In this document: positions 8,613-18,318 of the stretch, one piece after another
How the letters are laid out: each line of letters begins with the position of its first letter
How positions within the stretch are numbered: position 1 is the first letter of the stretch
Notes under the pieces: generated by a model
The model's input: only the letters and a program-made list of their open reading frames with translations
What the model was told of the DNA's origin: nothing
The model's database searches: none
DNA from: Afipia sp. Root123D2
GTDB taxonomy: Bacteria; Pseudomonadota; Alphaproteobacteria; Rhizobiales; Xanthobacteraceae
Direction of reading: 5' to 3'
NCBI RefSeq assembly: GCF_001425835.1
Contig: NZ_LMDP01000004.1
Location: 310,001-374,000 of the forward strand
Length of the DNA stretch: 64,000 bases
Program-made: the position numbers and the translations under genes

Positions 8613-10001
8613 ATGAAAACAAGCCGAGAAATTCTGTCGCACATCTGGGCGGCAAGCGGTGGTGATCCCGCATTGCTGGACGCCGTAACGCTGACTGGCA
8701 CCGAACCGGTGTTGCCGTCATCGTTTCGTGTTGGCACCGCAGCACAGGTCGCCGTTGCCGCCGCAGGGCTCGCTGCGGCGCAAATCTGGCAGATGCGGAC
8801 CGGCGAGACCCAGAACGTTGCGGTGGACATGCGCCATGCGGCCATCGAATGTCGCAGCGAGCGCTATCTGCGCGTCGACGACAAGCCGCCGCCTCCGGCA
8901 TGGGATGCTATCGCCGGTGTCTACAAGACCGGCGATGGGCGTTTCGTGCGCCTTCACACCAACTTCCCGCATCACCGTGACAATGTCTGCAAGGTGCTGG
9001 GCTGCAAGCCGGAGCGCGATGACGTTCAGCGCGCGCTGATGCAATGGAAGGCAGAGAATTTTGAGACGACGGCTTATGCCGGAGGCTGCGTGGTGTCGAT
9101 GATGCGCAGCCGCGACGAATGGATGGCGCATCCGCAGGCGCAAGCCCTGGAGAAGCTGCCGCTGGTTCAGATCGACAGAATCGGTGACGCCGAGCCGCGG
9201 CCATGGCCGGCTGGCGATCGTCCGCTTGCGGGGCTGCGCGTGCTTGATTTGTCGCGGGTGATCGCAGGCCCGGTCGCGGGACGGACACTTGCGGCGCATG
9301 GCGCCAACGTGATGCTGATTGCCAGCCCGAATCTGCCTGCGATTCCGTGGCTCACCATCGACACCGGGCGCGGCAAACTGTCGAGTTTCGCCGATCTCGC
9401 GACCGAGGAGGGGCGAGCGGCATTGCGGGGTCTGATCGCAAAAGCCGATATCTTTTCGCAGGGCTATCGTCCGCAAGGTCTCGCGGAGCTGGGCTTTTCG
9501 CCGCTGGAGGCGGCGCGCCTCAGCCCTGGTATCGTTTACGTCTGTTTGTCGGCTTATGGTTCATCCGGTCCATGGGCGGGGCGCCGTGGTTTCGATTCAC
9601 TGGTGCAGACCTCGACCGGATTTAATCACGCCGAAGGGCAGGCCGCCGGTGTCGAAGGACCGAAGGAATTGCCGATGCAGATTCTCGATCACGTCACCGG
9701 CTATCTGATGGCATACGGCGCGATGATAGCGCGGGCGCGGCAAGCGCGCGAAGGCGGAAGCTGGCATGTGCAGGTCTCGCTGGCGCGGACCGGGCAGTGG
9801 CTGTGGAATCTTGGGCGGCTCCCAAATGGCCTTGCCACGACGGACGTCAACCGCGCAGAGATCATATCCCTGCTCGAAGAAAGCGAATCAGGTTTTGGGA
9901 AGCTGTCCGTCGTTCGCCATTCCGCGATCCTGTCGAAAACCCCGGCGTTCTGGGCGCGTCCGTCTGTGCCGCTCGGGGCCCATCCACCGCAATGGCCCTA
10001 G
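8613..10001 (+). CDS. Family III (CaiB/BaiF) acyl-CoA transferase
   Basis: A 462-residue family III CoA-transferase. The core motif is LAGLRVLDLSRVIAGPVAGR around residue 205, followed by the GRGKLSSFADL and DIFSQGYRPQGLAELGFS segments and a YGSSGPWAGRRGFDSLVQ segment. The C-terminal RHSAILSKTPAFWARPSVPLG ends as in many Bradyrhizobiaceae relatives. These enzymes move CoA between carboxylic acids without a covalent acyl-enzyme pool. The Asp nucleophile region is not in its most canonical form, so the substrate is unknown. Neighbouring acetyl-CoA hydrolase and enoyl-CoA hydratase genes suggest a small acyl-CoA module. Confidence 0.85.
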   Translation: MKTSREILSHIWAASGGDPALLDAVTLTGTEPVLPSSFRVGTAAQVAVAAAGLAAAQIWQMRTGETQNVAVDMRHAAIECRSERYLRVDDKPPPPAWDAIAGVYKTGDGRFVRLHTNFPHHRDNVCKVLGCKPERDDVQRALMQWKAENFETTAYAGGCVVSMMRSRDEWMAHPQAQALEKLPLVQIDRIGDAEPRPWPAGDRPLAGLRVLDLSRVIAGPVAGRTLAAHGANVMLIASPNLPAIPWLTIDTGRGKLSSFADLATEEGRAALRGLIAKADIFSQGYRPQGLAELGFSPLEAARLSPGIVYVCLSAYGSSGPWAGRRGFDSLVQTSTGFNHAEGQAAGVEGPKELPMQILDHVTGYLMAYGAMIARARQAREGGSWHVQVSLARTGQWLWNLGRLPNGLATTDVNRAEIISLLEESESGFGKLSVVRHSAILSKTPAFWARPSVPLGAHPPQWP

Positions 10002-10118
10002 CGCGGTATGTTCTTGACCGATCGGCGGCCAGTGGCGACATTGGTCGTGCGCGATCGGACAGACCAGAATTCAACTGCGCCATCGAGACGGCATGTGCCG
10101 ATGCCGTGATCCAACCGA

Positions 10119-11981
10119 GTGCCGATGCCGAAAATCTTCGCAGATCCCGAAGCGATCGTGGACGACATCATCCGGGATTGCGGAAAGAAGCTTGTGGTCG
10201 GGCTTCCGCTCGGCCTCGGGAAAGCCAATCACATCATTAATGCGCTTTTCGCGCGGGCCGTCGCGGACCCGTCAATCAGCCTGACGATATTTTCAGCGCT
10301 GACGTTGGAAAAGCCGGTGCCCTCGACCGATCTCGAACGGCGGTTCATCGCCCCCGTCATCGACCGGCTGTTCGGTGGTTATCCCGATTTGACGTATGCA
10401 GCACGCCTGCGCGCCGGTACGTTGTCGCCGAATATCGAAGTCATCGAGTTCTTTTTTCTGGCGGGCCGCTGGCTGCACAAGCCCTATGCGCAGCAGCACT
10501 ACATTTCCGCGAATTATACCCACGCCGCGTCCTATCTACTGACGCGCGGCGTCAATGTGATTGCGCAACTGGTAGCGAAGCGTGTGGTCGATGGTCAGGC
10601 CCGCTACAGCCTGAGCTGCAACACCGACACCACGCTCGATCTGATGAAGGCGCGCGCCGAAGGGCGGACGGCGTTCAAGATCATAGGGCAGGTGAATTCG
10701 GAGCTGCCGTTCATGCCGGGGCAGGGCGACCTTGCTGGCGACGAATTCCATGCCATTCTGGAAAGTCCGGAAACCGATTTTCCGCTGTTCGCGCCCCCAT
10801 CCGAGCCGATCTCCGATACCAAATACGCTATCGGCCTTCATGCAGCGGGCCTGATCCGCGACGGCGGCAGTCTGCAGATCGGGATTGGGCAGGTCGGTGA
10901 TGCGCTGGCGCAGGGATTGATCGTACGTCATCGCGACAACGATCAATTCCGGCAGATCCTGTCTCGACTCGCGCCGGCGCAAGCGCCGCGCGAGACCGAA
11001 CCGTTCACGACCGGCCTCTATGGCGTCAGCGAAATGTTCTTTGAAGCATTTCTCGGGTTGATCAAGGCCGGCATCGTCAAGCGCGAGATCGAGGGCGTAT
11101 TGCTCCACGCGGCGTTCTTCCTCGGGCCCAGATCGTTCTACCGGGCGCTGCGCGAGATGGCGCCTGCGCAGCTTGCGAAGATCCAGATGACGCCGGTGTC
11201 GTTCACCAACCAGATTTACGGTGGCGAGGACGCCAAGCGTGCCGCGCGCGTCGATGCACGGTTCGTCAACAATGCGATGATGGCGACGCTGATGGGCGCC
11301 GCTGTGTCCGATGGTTTGGAAAACGGTCAGGTGGTGTCGGGCGTCGGCGGTCAGTACAATTTCGTCGCGCAGGCTTTTGCTCTCGAAGGCGCTCGCTCGA
11401 TCCTGACACTGGAGTCGACCCGCGGAGCGGGCAAGCGGACGGCATCAAATATCCGCTGGTCTTATGGGCACACCACGATCCCGCGGCATCTGCGCGACAT
11501 CGTCGTAACGGAATACGGCGTTGCCGATCTCCGTGGAAAATCGGATGCCGATGTTATCGCGTCGATGCTGGCGGTGACCGACTCGCGGTTTCAGCTTGAA
11601 CTGATGCAGGAGGCGAAGGAGGCGGGAAAGCTGCCGAGATCGTACGCGATTCCGGTCGCACATCGGCACAACACGCCCGAGCGCATTGCCGAAGCGCTCA
11701 AGCCGGCGCGAAGTGCGGGGCTATTGTCGGCGTTTCCATTCGGGACCGATTTTACCGAAACCGAGCAACGCCTGATCCCCGCGCTGCAATCGATCAAGGA
11801 GGCTTCAGCCCAGCCTATCAATCTGCTCGGATTGATGTTGCGGGGCATCTTCGCCGACAAGACCCGGGCGGATGTGCGCGAGGGCTTGTCGCGGCTTCGC
11901 CTCGATAAGCCGGTGACGCTGCCGGAGCATCTTTATCGAGCGCTGGTCAGCGCCGCGCTCGCGCGGACTAGCGGTTTTTGA
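10119..11981 (+). CDS. Acetyl-CoA hydrolase/transferase family protein (long form)
   Basis: A 620-residue member of the acetyl-CoA hydrolase / 4-hydroxybutyrate CoA-transferase superfamily, longer than the usual 430-500 residues. It has [18 protein letters not shown] at the N-terminus, [17 protein letters not shown] near residue 250, and the C-terminal signature [10 protein letters not shown], then [15 protein letters not shown] and [14 protein letters not shown]. An alternative ATG lies two codons downstream (10125). The 3' end overlaps the convergent enoyl-CoA hydratase by 14 bases. The exact acyl donor is unknown. Confidence 0.85.
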   Translation: MPMPKIFADPEAIVDDIIRDCGKKLVVGLPLGLGKANHIINALFARAVADPSISLTIFSALTLEKPVPSTDLERRFIAPVIDRLFGGYPDLTYAARLRAGTLSPNIEVIEFFFLAGRWLHKPYAQQHYISANYTHAASYLLTRGVNVIAQLVAKRVVDGQARYSLSCNTDTTLDLMKARAEGRTAFKIIGQVNSELPFMPGQGDLAGDEFHAILESPETDFPLFAPPSEPISDTKYAIGLHAAGLIRDGGSLQIGIGQVGDALAQGLIVRHRDNDQFRQILSRLAPAQAPRETEPFTTGLYGVSEMFFEAFLGLIKAGIVKREIEGVLLHAAFFLGPRSFYRALREMAPAQLAKIQMTPVSFTNQIYGGEDAKRAARVDARFVNNAMMATLMGAAVSDGLENGQVVSGVGGQYNFVAQAFALEGARSILTLESTRGAGKRTASNIRWSYGHTTIPRHLRDIVVTEYGVADLRGKSDADVIASMLAVTDSRFQLELMQEAKEAGKLPRSYAIPVAHRHNTPERIAEALKPARSAGLLSAFPFGTDFTETEQRLIPALQSIKEASAQPINLLGLMLRGIFADKTRADVREGLSRLRLDKPVTLPEHLYRALVSAALARTSGF

Positions 11982-12747
11982 AGTTCGGCGGGCGCTTTTC
12001 GATGAAAGCGGCCATACCTTCGGAGCGATCCTCAAGCGCGAAGGTGCCGTGAAAGAGATCGCCCTCCAACTCCATGCCTTCGGCAAGCGACGTTTCCAGC
12101 GCACGATTGACCGCAGCCTTGGCCATGGTCGAAACCGGGCGCGACATCGAGGCGATCTTGGTGGCGATGGCGAGAACTTCCTCCATCAACTTGTCGACCG
12201 GAAATATCCGGCTCACCAGCCCGGAGCGCTCGGCTTCGGCGGCATCCATCATCCTGCCAGTGAGGCAAAGGTCCATCGCCTTCGATTTGCCGACGGCGCG
12301 GGTCAGGCGCTGCGTTCCGCCGAGCCCCGGAATGGTGCCGAGCGTGATTTCGGGCTGTCCGAACTTCGCGGTGTCGGAGGCAATGATGATGTCGCACATC
12401 ATCGCCAGTTCGCAGCCGCCGCCCAGCGCATATCCGCTGACGGCAGCGATGGTCGGCTTCTTGCACTTCGTGACGCGGTCGCCGCCGATGTCCATGAAAT
12501 CCTGCGAGAACATGTCGATGAATTTCTTCGGCTGCATTTCCTTGATGTCGGCGCCGGCGGCAAAGGCCTTTTCGTTACCCGTAATCACAATGCAACCGAT
12601 GGCGTCGTCGGCTTCGAGGTCGTCGACGGCAGCGGCAATCTCGCCAAAAACGCCGAACGAAAGGGCATTGAGGATTTTCGGTCGGTTGATCCGGATGAGG
12701 CCGACTGGACCCTTGTTCTCAACGATGATGTGCTCAAATGCCGTCAT
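11968..12747 (-). CDS. Enoyl-CoA hydratase
   Basis: A 259-residue crotonase-fold enoyl-CoA hydratase. The start [19 protein letters not shown] is followed by RPKILNALS, the CoA-binding loop [27 protein letters not shown] and [12 protein letters not shown]. The two catalytic glutamates sit in the usual GGCELA and GQPEITLG contexts. It hydrates 2-enoyl-CoA in beta-oxidation-type pathways. The ATG at 12747 is preceded by AGGAACGG; a longer frame reaching 12996 adds unrelated sequence. It faces the acetyl-CoA hydrolase gene and overlaps its 3' end. Confidence 0.93.
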   Translation of the reverse strand: MTAFEHIIVENKGPVGLIRINRPKILNALSFGVFGEIAAAVDDLEADDAIGCIVITGNEKAFAAGADIKEMQPKKFIDMFSQDFMDIGGDRVTKCKKPTIAAVSGYALGGGCELAMMCDIIIASDTAKFGQPEITLGTIPGLGGTQRLTRAVGKSKAMDLCLTGRMMDAAEAERSGLVSRIFPVDKLMEEVLAIATKIASMSRPVSTMAKAAVNRALETSLAEGMELEGDLFHGTFALEDRSEGMAAFIEKRPPNFKNR

Positions 12748-12949
12748 GATCCGTTCCTGAATGCGTCCCTGAGGGGTTGCGGAGGCGCAGCTGATGCGCC
12801 GTTGCAGCCACTGTGCCTGCTGGCTGCGGTGTTCGCAAGACCGGTTCCCGATACGGCATGATACTTCTGGATACATCGCATCGCGCGGCGTGACTGGCGA
12901 CGCGGCGAGAAGTTGAGGCTGTCTGACGATTGTTCGAGCGACTACGCGG

Positions 12950-13654
12950 CTACGCCATGAACATCCGGGCAGCCGAAGCGAGCGTGAGCAGTCCACCGAA
13001 TGCGACGAAGATTTTTCCGATCAGCGACGTCTGGCCCCAGGTGTCGCCGGCATCGTCATGGCTGCTGGCAATCTGGTCTGACATGGGGGCTGCAACGGGC
13101 GCTGCGGCTGCGGTCGTGGTGGTCGCGACAACCGGAGCAGGAGCGGCCACGCTGATGGCTGAGGCGGCATTGGCCGCCTTGTCGAGATCGTTCAACTCAT
13201 CCGATGCGCTGATCTGCGTGCCACTCGCGTTGGCGTTTTCATGCCGTGATGGAGTATAGAACTTCAAGGCGGCCGCCATATCGGAGGCCCGCTGATCGCT
13301 TGTGTTGAGCTCAGCGCGGGCATTCGCAACCGCGGACAATTCTTCAGCAGCCTTCCTGACCGATGCGGTCTTGGCGCTGTCCTTGATGTCCTTCTTAGTC
13401 GCTGCCGTTCTTTCCGTAGATTTACGGGACACGCTCGATTTCTTGGCGGTTTTCTTGCTCACGTGGCGCGAATGGCGGGTCGCCTTCTTTTTCGCGTGGC
13501 GCGACCGGTGTTTGACATATTTACCAAGCGCCAGCGGCTTCCCGGCCTCAGCCTGCGTCGCGGCACGGGACGTCTGTGCCTGCGCCGTTCCGCCAAAAAA
13601 AATTGCAATCGCTGCAGCGGCGATCAATGAACGCCAGAAGGCCTTGAGTTGCAT
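12950..13654 (-). CDS. Secreted/membrane basic protein of unknown function
   Basis: A 234-residue protein I cannot assign. It has a signal peptide ([20 protein letters not shown], cleavage likely after AQA at 25-27), a stretch from about residue 45 to 95 extremely rich in Lys, Arg, His and Ser ([20 protein letters not shown]), an Ala/Thr-rich linker and a hydrophobic C-terminal segment ([20 protein letters not shown]). The topology suggests an envelope protein with a basic periplasmic region that could bind DNA, peptidoglycan or acidic polymers; that is inference. It starts 188 bases from the divergent ECF sigma gene. Confidence 0.7.
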   Translation of the reverse strand: MQLKAFWRSLIAAAAIAIFFGGTAQAQTSRAATQAEAGKPLALGKYVKHRSRHAKKKATRHSRHVSKKTAKKSSVSRKSTERTAATKKDIKDSAKTASVRKAAEELSAVANARAELNTSDQRASDMAAALKFYTPSRHENANASGTQISASDELNDLDKAANAASAISVAAPAPVVATTTTAAAAPVAAPMSDQIASSHDDAGDTWGQTSLIGKIFVAFGGLLTLASAARMFMA

Positions 13655-13842
13655 AGCAATCTCCCCATGCCTGCCCCGTACCTTCAGAAAAACTCCCCTC
13701 GTGACCGCAGAGCGGCGAAAAGTAGGAATTTTTTGACGGAAAGGGCAAAACCAAGGCAGATCCCGATCAAAATCCCGATTCTCACGATTCCGTGATCGCG
13801 ATATCCCGCCGTAACACCTTAGGAACAGGCACGTAATGCCTG

Positions 13843-14400
13843 ATGGGAGCGCTCGTGCGCGAACGTGAAACGGAGTGGACCGAATTGATGCGGTCCGCCA
13901 ATGCCGGCGACAAGAGCGCCTATCATCGTTTGCTCAGGTCCGTCACGCCGGTCCTGAGAGCGGCCGCGCGCCGTGGCCTCGTCAGGGCCGGACAACCGGC
14001 AGATCAGTCCGAGGATATCGTGCAGGACATCTTGCTCGCAGTGCATCTGAAGCGACACACGTGGCGGCCGGACGCGCTGTTCGCGCCGTGGTTGTTCGCG
14101 ATTGCCCGCAACAAGCTGATCGATGCCTTGCGCCGCCGTGGCCGGCGCGTCTTCGTCAATATCGATGATTTTTCCGAAACGCTGCCCGGCGAGCAGCCCG
14201 AGGAAACAGTTCCCGCGGGTGAAGTCGCAACGCATCTTGCGGGATTGCCGGCCCGGCAGCGTGAGGTGCTGCAGTCCATCGCTGTCGATGGCGCTTCGAT
14301 CAAGGACACCGCCGCCAAATTTGCGATGACGGAGGTTGCGGTGCGCGTCGCCCTGCATCGCGGCCTGTCCAACCTTTCATCGCGCCTGCGCAAGGAATGA
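13843..14400 (+). CDS. ECF RNA polymerase sigma factor, NrsF-partnered type
   Basis: A 185-residue extracytoplasmic-function sigma factor. Sigma region 2 spans about residues 20-100 (SEDIVQDILLAVHLKRHTW, FAPWLFAIARNKLIDALRRR) and region 4 about 130-183 (LPARQREVLQSIAVDGASI, AVRVALHRGLSNL). The partner directly downstream is a DUF1109/NrsF membrane anti-sigma factor, the arrangement of Caulobacter SigF, which responds to heavy-metal and oxidative stress. Regulation by this partner follows from family knowledge; no promoter site was assigned with confidence. Confidence 0.9.
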   Translation: MGALVRERETEWTELMRSANAGDKSAYHRLLRSVTPVLRAAARRGLVRAGQPADQSEDIVQDILLAVHLKRHTWRPDALFAPWLFAIARNKLIDALRRRGRRVFVNIDDFSETLPGEQPEETVPAGEVATHLAGLPARQREVLQSIAVDGASIKDTAAKFAMTEVAVRVALHRGLSNLSSRLRKE

Positions 14401-14402
14401 AG

Positions 14403-15041
14403 ATGAAAACCGACGATCTCATTTCCGGCCTCACCAGCGATCATGACTGGCGCATGCAACCGGTCTGGGTCTGGTTCCTCGCCGCACTGGTTGCGGCGCT
14501 GCCGGTGTCCGTCGCGATGTTCATGATGTCGCTTGGCATGCGTTCGGATGTGATGACGGCGATGCACAACCCGTTCTTCGATCTGAAGTTCATCGTCACC
14601 ATTACGCTCGCGTCGGCGGCGATTGCCGTCAGCTTGCATCTGTCGCGGCCAGAGGCATCGTTAGGAAAGTGGGTATGGCTGCTGGCTGTGCCCCTTGGGT
14701 TGCTTGGCATCGGTATTGCCAGCGATCTCGCGGTCAATGAGCGCGCGGGATGGAGCACGCGATTGATCGGCAAGAATTCGATGACTTGCATGATAGCGAT
14801 CCCGCTGCTGGCGCTGCCGTTCCTGATCGGGGCGCTGTTGACACTGCGCCGCGGCGCTCCGGCCCGCCCGGCGTTGACCGGTGCGTTTGCCGGTCTGCTG
14901 TCGGCGGGGCTTGCGGCAACGCTGTATGCAAGTCATTGCACCGACGACTCGCCGCTGTTCGTTACGGCCTGGTACACGATCGCGGCGCTTGTAACGGCGG
15001 CGGTTGGCGCCATGGCTGGCGCACGCATTCTGAAAATGTAA
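14403..15041 (+). CDS. NrsF-type (DUF1109) membrane anti-sigma factor
   Basis: A 212-residue protein with about six transmembrane helices, starting MKTDDLISGL as in the DUF1109/NrsF family. Two cysteines (129 in SMTCMIAIP and 179 in YASHCTDDSP) lie in membrane-proximal loops and match the conserved cysteine pair thought to sense the signal in Caulobacter NrsF. The ATG at 14403 is preferred over ATG 14397 because AAGGA (14392-14396) is then well spaced. It is translationally coupled to the sigma gene, which it should hold inactive at the membrane. Confidence 0.85.
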   Translation: MKTDDLISGLTSDHDWRMQPVWVWFLAALVAALPVSVAMFMMSLGMRSDVMTAMHNPFFDLKFIVTITLASAAIAVSLHLSRPEASLGKWVWLLAVPLGLLGIGIASDLAVNERAGWSTRLIGKNSMTCMIAIPLLALPFLIGALLTLRRGAPARPALTGAFAGLLSAGLAATLYASHCTDDSPLFVTAWYTIAALVTAAVGAMAGARILKM

Positions 15042-15059
15042 TTGAAATCCGGCGGCCGT

Positions 15060-16181
15060 TCAGGCCGCAGGTTCGGCCTGCTCGGTTGTCTGCCGCATAC
15101 GGTGAAACCGCAGGACCTGCTGCGCAGTCGAAGCGCGCAGCATGTCGTAGTTCTCCTGATACTCGTCAAGATCGGCGACCGGCTCGTACCCGGCGAGTTT
15201 GTCGCGCATCGCCATGACTGTCCGCAATGTCGGCCAGGACAGGCCGATCACCTTCGCCAGCACCAGCAGGCCCTCGGATCCAGCCTCGGTCATCATGCTC
15301 TCGACGCTTGAAATGGGCATGTTGGTCAGTGCCGCAATCGCGGCGATGGTTTCATCGAAACGTCCGGCGTTGGCGAACGCGGCGATCTGGGATTCGTTAA
15401 GCCGGCCGTCGTTGTGGAGAGATCTGACGAGATTTTGCGCCTGCGTAGTTTCCTCGCTGATAGCGTCCGTATCCGTGCTTGCACGACGGGCAACTTCGCT
15501 GACGGCGGAGGAAACGTCGCTCGCCATCTGCGGGTTGGCGGCTTCCAGTCTCGCCCTGACCGAAGCCGACGCCCTTGCTATTAGCTTCAGATAAACATGC
15601 CGCGGGACCGATTTCCGCAATCCGACGCGGGCTGCGAGGCCGTCATTGCCATCGGCGCGCGACAGCAGCCGGTCGAAACCCTGCTCGGAGAATTGCGCTC
15701 CCGGATTGTCCACGGTGCTTCCCACGACCTCATCATTGCCTCGTTCGACAAGAATGTCGGTGACCGCGCCGCTCAGAACCTTTCGTTTTGAAATCGCAAG
15801 CAAATGCTCCTGGCTCTTTTCGCGGGCGCTCTCAACCAGGGCATCGTCGTCGAGACGATCGGACATCGATAGCACCGGTGCGGCGACCTCGATCAGGTCG
15901 TCGAACGCAAGCGTATACATCAGTTGCGGCGGAGCTTTCGAGATCGGCGCCAGCCGGTTTGCAAGCAGCGCCTTCGCCGATGTTTCGATGCGCTGGATCA
16001 GATAATGGAACACGTCATCGAAGATCGCGATCTGGTCGTCGGAATAGTAGCTTGCAGACAGCACGAACAAGTCGGTCACACGGCGAAGGGTTTCGACCCG
16101 CCGGGCCACATTGCCATTGCGAAGCGCGTCCTGCAGCTCGCCGAGCAGCGTGGTGGAGAAACTGGAAGGTTTCGAAATCAT
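15060..16181 (-). CDS. DUF2336 protein (first of two)
   Basis: A 373-residue, mostly helical, soluble protein of the DUF2336 family, which is widespread in Alphaproteobacteria and of unknown function. Recognisable pieces are LQDALRNGNVARRVETLRRV at the N-terminus, then RVTDLFVLSASYYSDDQIA, APPQLMYTLAFDDLIEVAAPVLSMS and the repeated QxGRFDETIAAIAALTNMP-like segment near residue 290. ATG 16181 has AGGACAG upstream; the longer frame from 16334 adds unlike sequence. It lies 64 bases downstream of a diguanylate cyclase on the same strand, so the two may be co-transcribed. Confidence 0.85.
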   Translation of the reverse strand: MISKPSSFSTTLLGELQDALRNGNVARRVETLRRVTDLFVLSASYYSDDQIAIFDDVFHYLIQRIETSAKALLANRLAPISKAPPQLMYTLAFDDLIEVAAPVLSMSDRLDDDALVESAREKSQEHLLAISKRKVLSGAVTDILVERGNDEVVGSTVDNPGAQFSEQGFDRLLSRADGNDGLAARVGLRKSVPRHVYLKLIARASASVRARLEAANPQMASDVSSAVSEVARRASTDTDAISEETTQAQNLVRSLHNDGRLNESQIAAFANAGRFDETIAAIAALTNMPISSVESMMTEAGSEGLLVLAKVIGLSWPTLRTVMAMRDKLAGYEPVADLDEYQENYDMLRASTAQQVLRFHRMRQTTEQAEPAA

Positions 16182-16245
16182 GACTTCTGTCCTGAAATAT
16201 TCGATCGTCAACGGCAGCGTGTGTTCTTCGCTGCCCCGCCGCGCG

Positions 16246-17388
16246 CTATCCCTTAATAATTCTGTTTCGGCCCATGTCCTTTGCGCGGTAAAGCGCGGCG
16301 TCGGCTCGGGCAAGCACGCTGTCCGGCGTCTCATTCGGTTGCAGCGCCACGACGCCCGCTGAAATGGTTACGGTCATGCTGTGGGAGAACGTACTCCAGT
16401 CGAGATCGGCGATGATCGCGCGCAGGCGATCCAGCGTGCGTTCCGCAGCCTGATCAGTGGTCTCGGGCAGGATCAGAAGAAATTCTTCGCCGCCGTAACG
16501 GCCGAATTTGTCGATGCCGCGAATATTCGCGAACATTGTGATCGCGAATGTCCGCAGGACTTCGTCGCCTGTCGGGTGGCCAAACAGGTCGTTGATCTTC
16601 TTGAACCAGTCGAGATCGATCAGCGCGACGGAGCAGGGCATGTTGGTGTGGTGCGCCCTGGCAACCTCATCGTCGAGCGAGCGCATGATGCTGCGCCGGT
16701 TGAACGAGCCGGTGAGTTCGTCGAGCTCGGCGAGTTCTTCGATCCGCTTGTAGGCTTCCCTGAGCTCAATGCCCCTCTTGTAGAGGGATTCACGAAGCGA
16801 GCTGCTGAAGATGCCGACGAACATGCAGCGTCCAATCGTCATGACAAACACCATCAGCGTCGCCAGACGCTCGATATAGGTGTTGTTCGGCATGTCGATC
16901 GGCTTGTCGGTCATCAGGAACAGCGCTGCCAGACCGAACGTCATCACCGTCCACAGGACCGCGGTCTGCTGCGGTGTCGATCGCAGGGAGCCGAATGCGA
17001 AGATCACGAACAGCGAACACAGAAACACGCAGCCTACTTCCGGCGCGATGTAGAGAAACATCAGCATGATGACCAGGCTGACGCTTGACTGCTGTACGAC
17101 GAAGTAATGATCCTTGAAGCGGTCGTTCAGCCGTGTCTCGGACAACGCCCAGAACGAACTGACGGACAGCAGGCCACAGATGACATAAGCGGGCGCGGTC
17201 GATAGCGGGGTTGAGCCGGCATACGCGTAGATCAAGAGGATCAGCCCGTCGACGACATAGCTCAACGCCACCATGCCGAGCATCTGCCGGCGTTGCCTCG
17301 CACGTCGCGCCAGAAGGTCCGGCGTCAAATCGCCGTCGGCGGCATCCGGGCCGGCAATGCTCGTCAGGGAAGGCGCGGCGGTCTGCAT
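16246..17388 (-). CDS. Membrane-bound diguanylate cyclase (GGDEF)
   Basis: A 380-residue protein with about six transmembrane helices (residues 35-205), a short coiled linker (LREAYKRIEELAELDELTG) and a GGDEF domain. The active site is GGEEF, with DLDWFKKINDLFGHPTGD upstream. RGID lies exactly five residues before GGEEF, a correctly placed RxxD inhibitory site, so the enzyme is probably active and feedback-inhibited by c-di-GMP. The N-terminal region resembles no sensor domain I can name. A DUF2336 gene follows at 64 bases. Confidence 0.92.
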   Translation of the reverse strand: MQTAAPSLTSIAGPDAADGDLTPDLLARRARQRRQMLGMVALSYVVDGLILLIYAYAGSTPLSTAPAYVICGLLSVSSFWALSETRLNDRFKDHYFVVQQSSVSLVIMLMFLYIAPEVGCVFLCSLFVIFAFGSLRSTPQQTAVLWTVMTFGLAALFLMTDKPIDMPNNTYIERLATLMVFVMTIGRCMFVGIFSSSLRESLYKRGIELREAYKRIEELAELDELTGSFNRRSIMRSLDDEVARAHHTNMPCSVALIDLDWFKKINDLFGHPTGDEVLRTFAITMFANIRGIDKFGRYGGEEFLLILPETTDQAAERTLDRLRAIIADLDWSTFSHSMTVTISAGVVALQPNETPDSVLARADAALYRAKDMGRNRIIKG

Positions 17389-17643
17389 GTGCGTCTTTCG
17401 GGTTCCAGCCGGAATCTACGGGAAAAACCGTTTAGGTTTGGTATCAGCGGGCGTCGAGCGACAGTGACCAGCTTGATTAAAAAAGGAAATTCCGCGTGTC
17501 GGGCCGCTGATCGGAGGTGGGCGAGGAAGGGCCTGCTATCCGCATTCGGCTCGCGATGGACCGGAGGATGTGACCCTGTATTATAATACCATCTAACTCA
17601 TATCCCTCCATCGTCTTGCTCTTGTTTACGATTCAAGGGCATT

Positions 17644-18318
17644 TTGCTCTTCAACCGCCGATTGGGGACGTTCCGGCGAGCCTCAATGTTTTTACGGCTG
17701 GATCGAACCCCTTCACGACTCCGTGCGACCAACCTTGTGAGACGGCCATTGAGTGCAACACACGCGGTTTCGGACGAAACTCTGATCGCGCGCATCGCCC
17801 AAGGTGACCGGCTTGCGATGCAGGTGCTTTACGGAAGGCACCATGTTCGGGTGTTTCGCTTTGCGTTGCGGCTGGTCCGCAACGAGTCGATCGCGGAAGA
17901 TCTCATCAGCGAGGTCTTTCTCGATGTCTGGCGTCAGGCCGGCAAGTTCGAAGGCCGTTCCGCCGTATCGACCTGGCTGCTGGCGATCACGAGATTCAAG
18001 GCTCTGTCCGCCCTCCGCAAAAGGAAGGAGGCGGAGCTGGACGACGATGCGGCTGCTGCGATCGAGGATACGTCCGACAATCCGGAAACCGTCGTCGCCA
18101 AGAAGGATACGGGTAACGCGTTGCGAAATTGCCTGACCGCACTTTCGCCGGAACATCGGGAGATTGTCGATCTTGTCTACTACCACGAGAAGTCCGTGGA
18201 GGAGGTGGCAGAGATCGTCGGTATCCCCGAGAACACGGTCAAGACGCGCCTGTTCTATGCGCGAAAGAAACTGGCCGAGCTGCTGAGGGCAGCCGGGATC
18301 GAGCGAGGTTGGCCATGA
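17644..18318 (+). CDS. ECF sigma factor of the subtilisin operon
   Basis: An ECF sigma factor. Conserved sequence begins at VSDETLIARIAQGDRLAMQ; region 2 includes AEDLISEVFLDVWRQAGKF and STWLLAITRFKALSALRKR; region 4 includes LSPEHREIVDLVYYHEKS, VAEIVGIPENTVKTRLFYAR. The start is uncertain. ATG 17644 gives 224 residues; ATG 17686 or an in-frame TTG at 17749 would remove a basic, unconserved leader. The stop overlaps the next start (ATGA), so the sigma factor and its membrane anti-sigma factor are made together. Confidence 0.9.
   Translation: MLFNRRLGTFRRASMFLRLDRTPSRLRATNLVRRPLSATHAVSDETLIARIAQGDRLAMQVLYGRHHVRVFRFALRLVRNESIAEDLISEVFLDVWRQAGKFEGRSAVSTWLLAITRFKALSALRKRKEAELDDDAAAAIEDTSDNPETVVAKKDTGNALRNCLTALSPEHREIVDLVYYHEKSVEEVAEIVGIPENTVKTRLFYARKKLAELLRAAGIERGWP

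Noticed and set aside
13811-13840. SigF-type promoter (GTAACA plus 16 bases) upstream of the NrsF-partnered sigma gene
   Set aside because: The -10 part reads GTAA where CGAA is expected, so the match is too weak.
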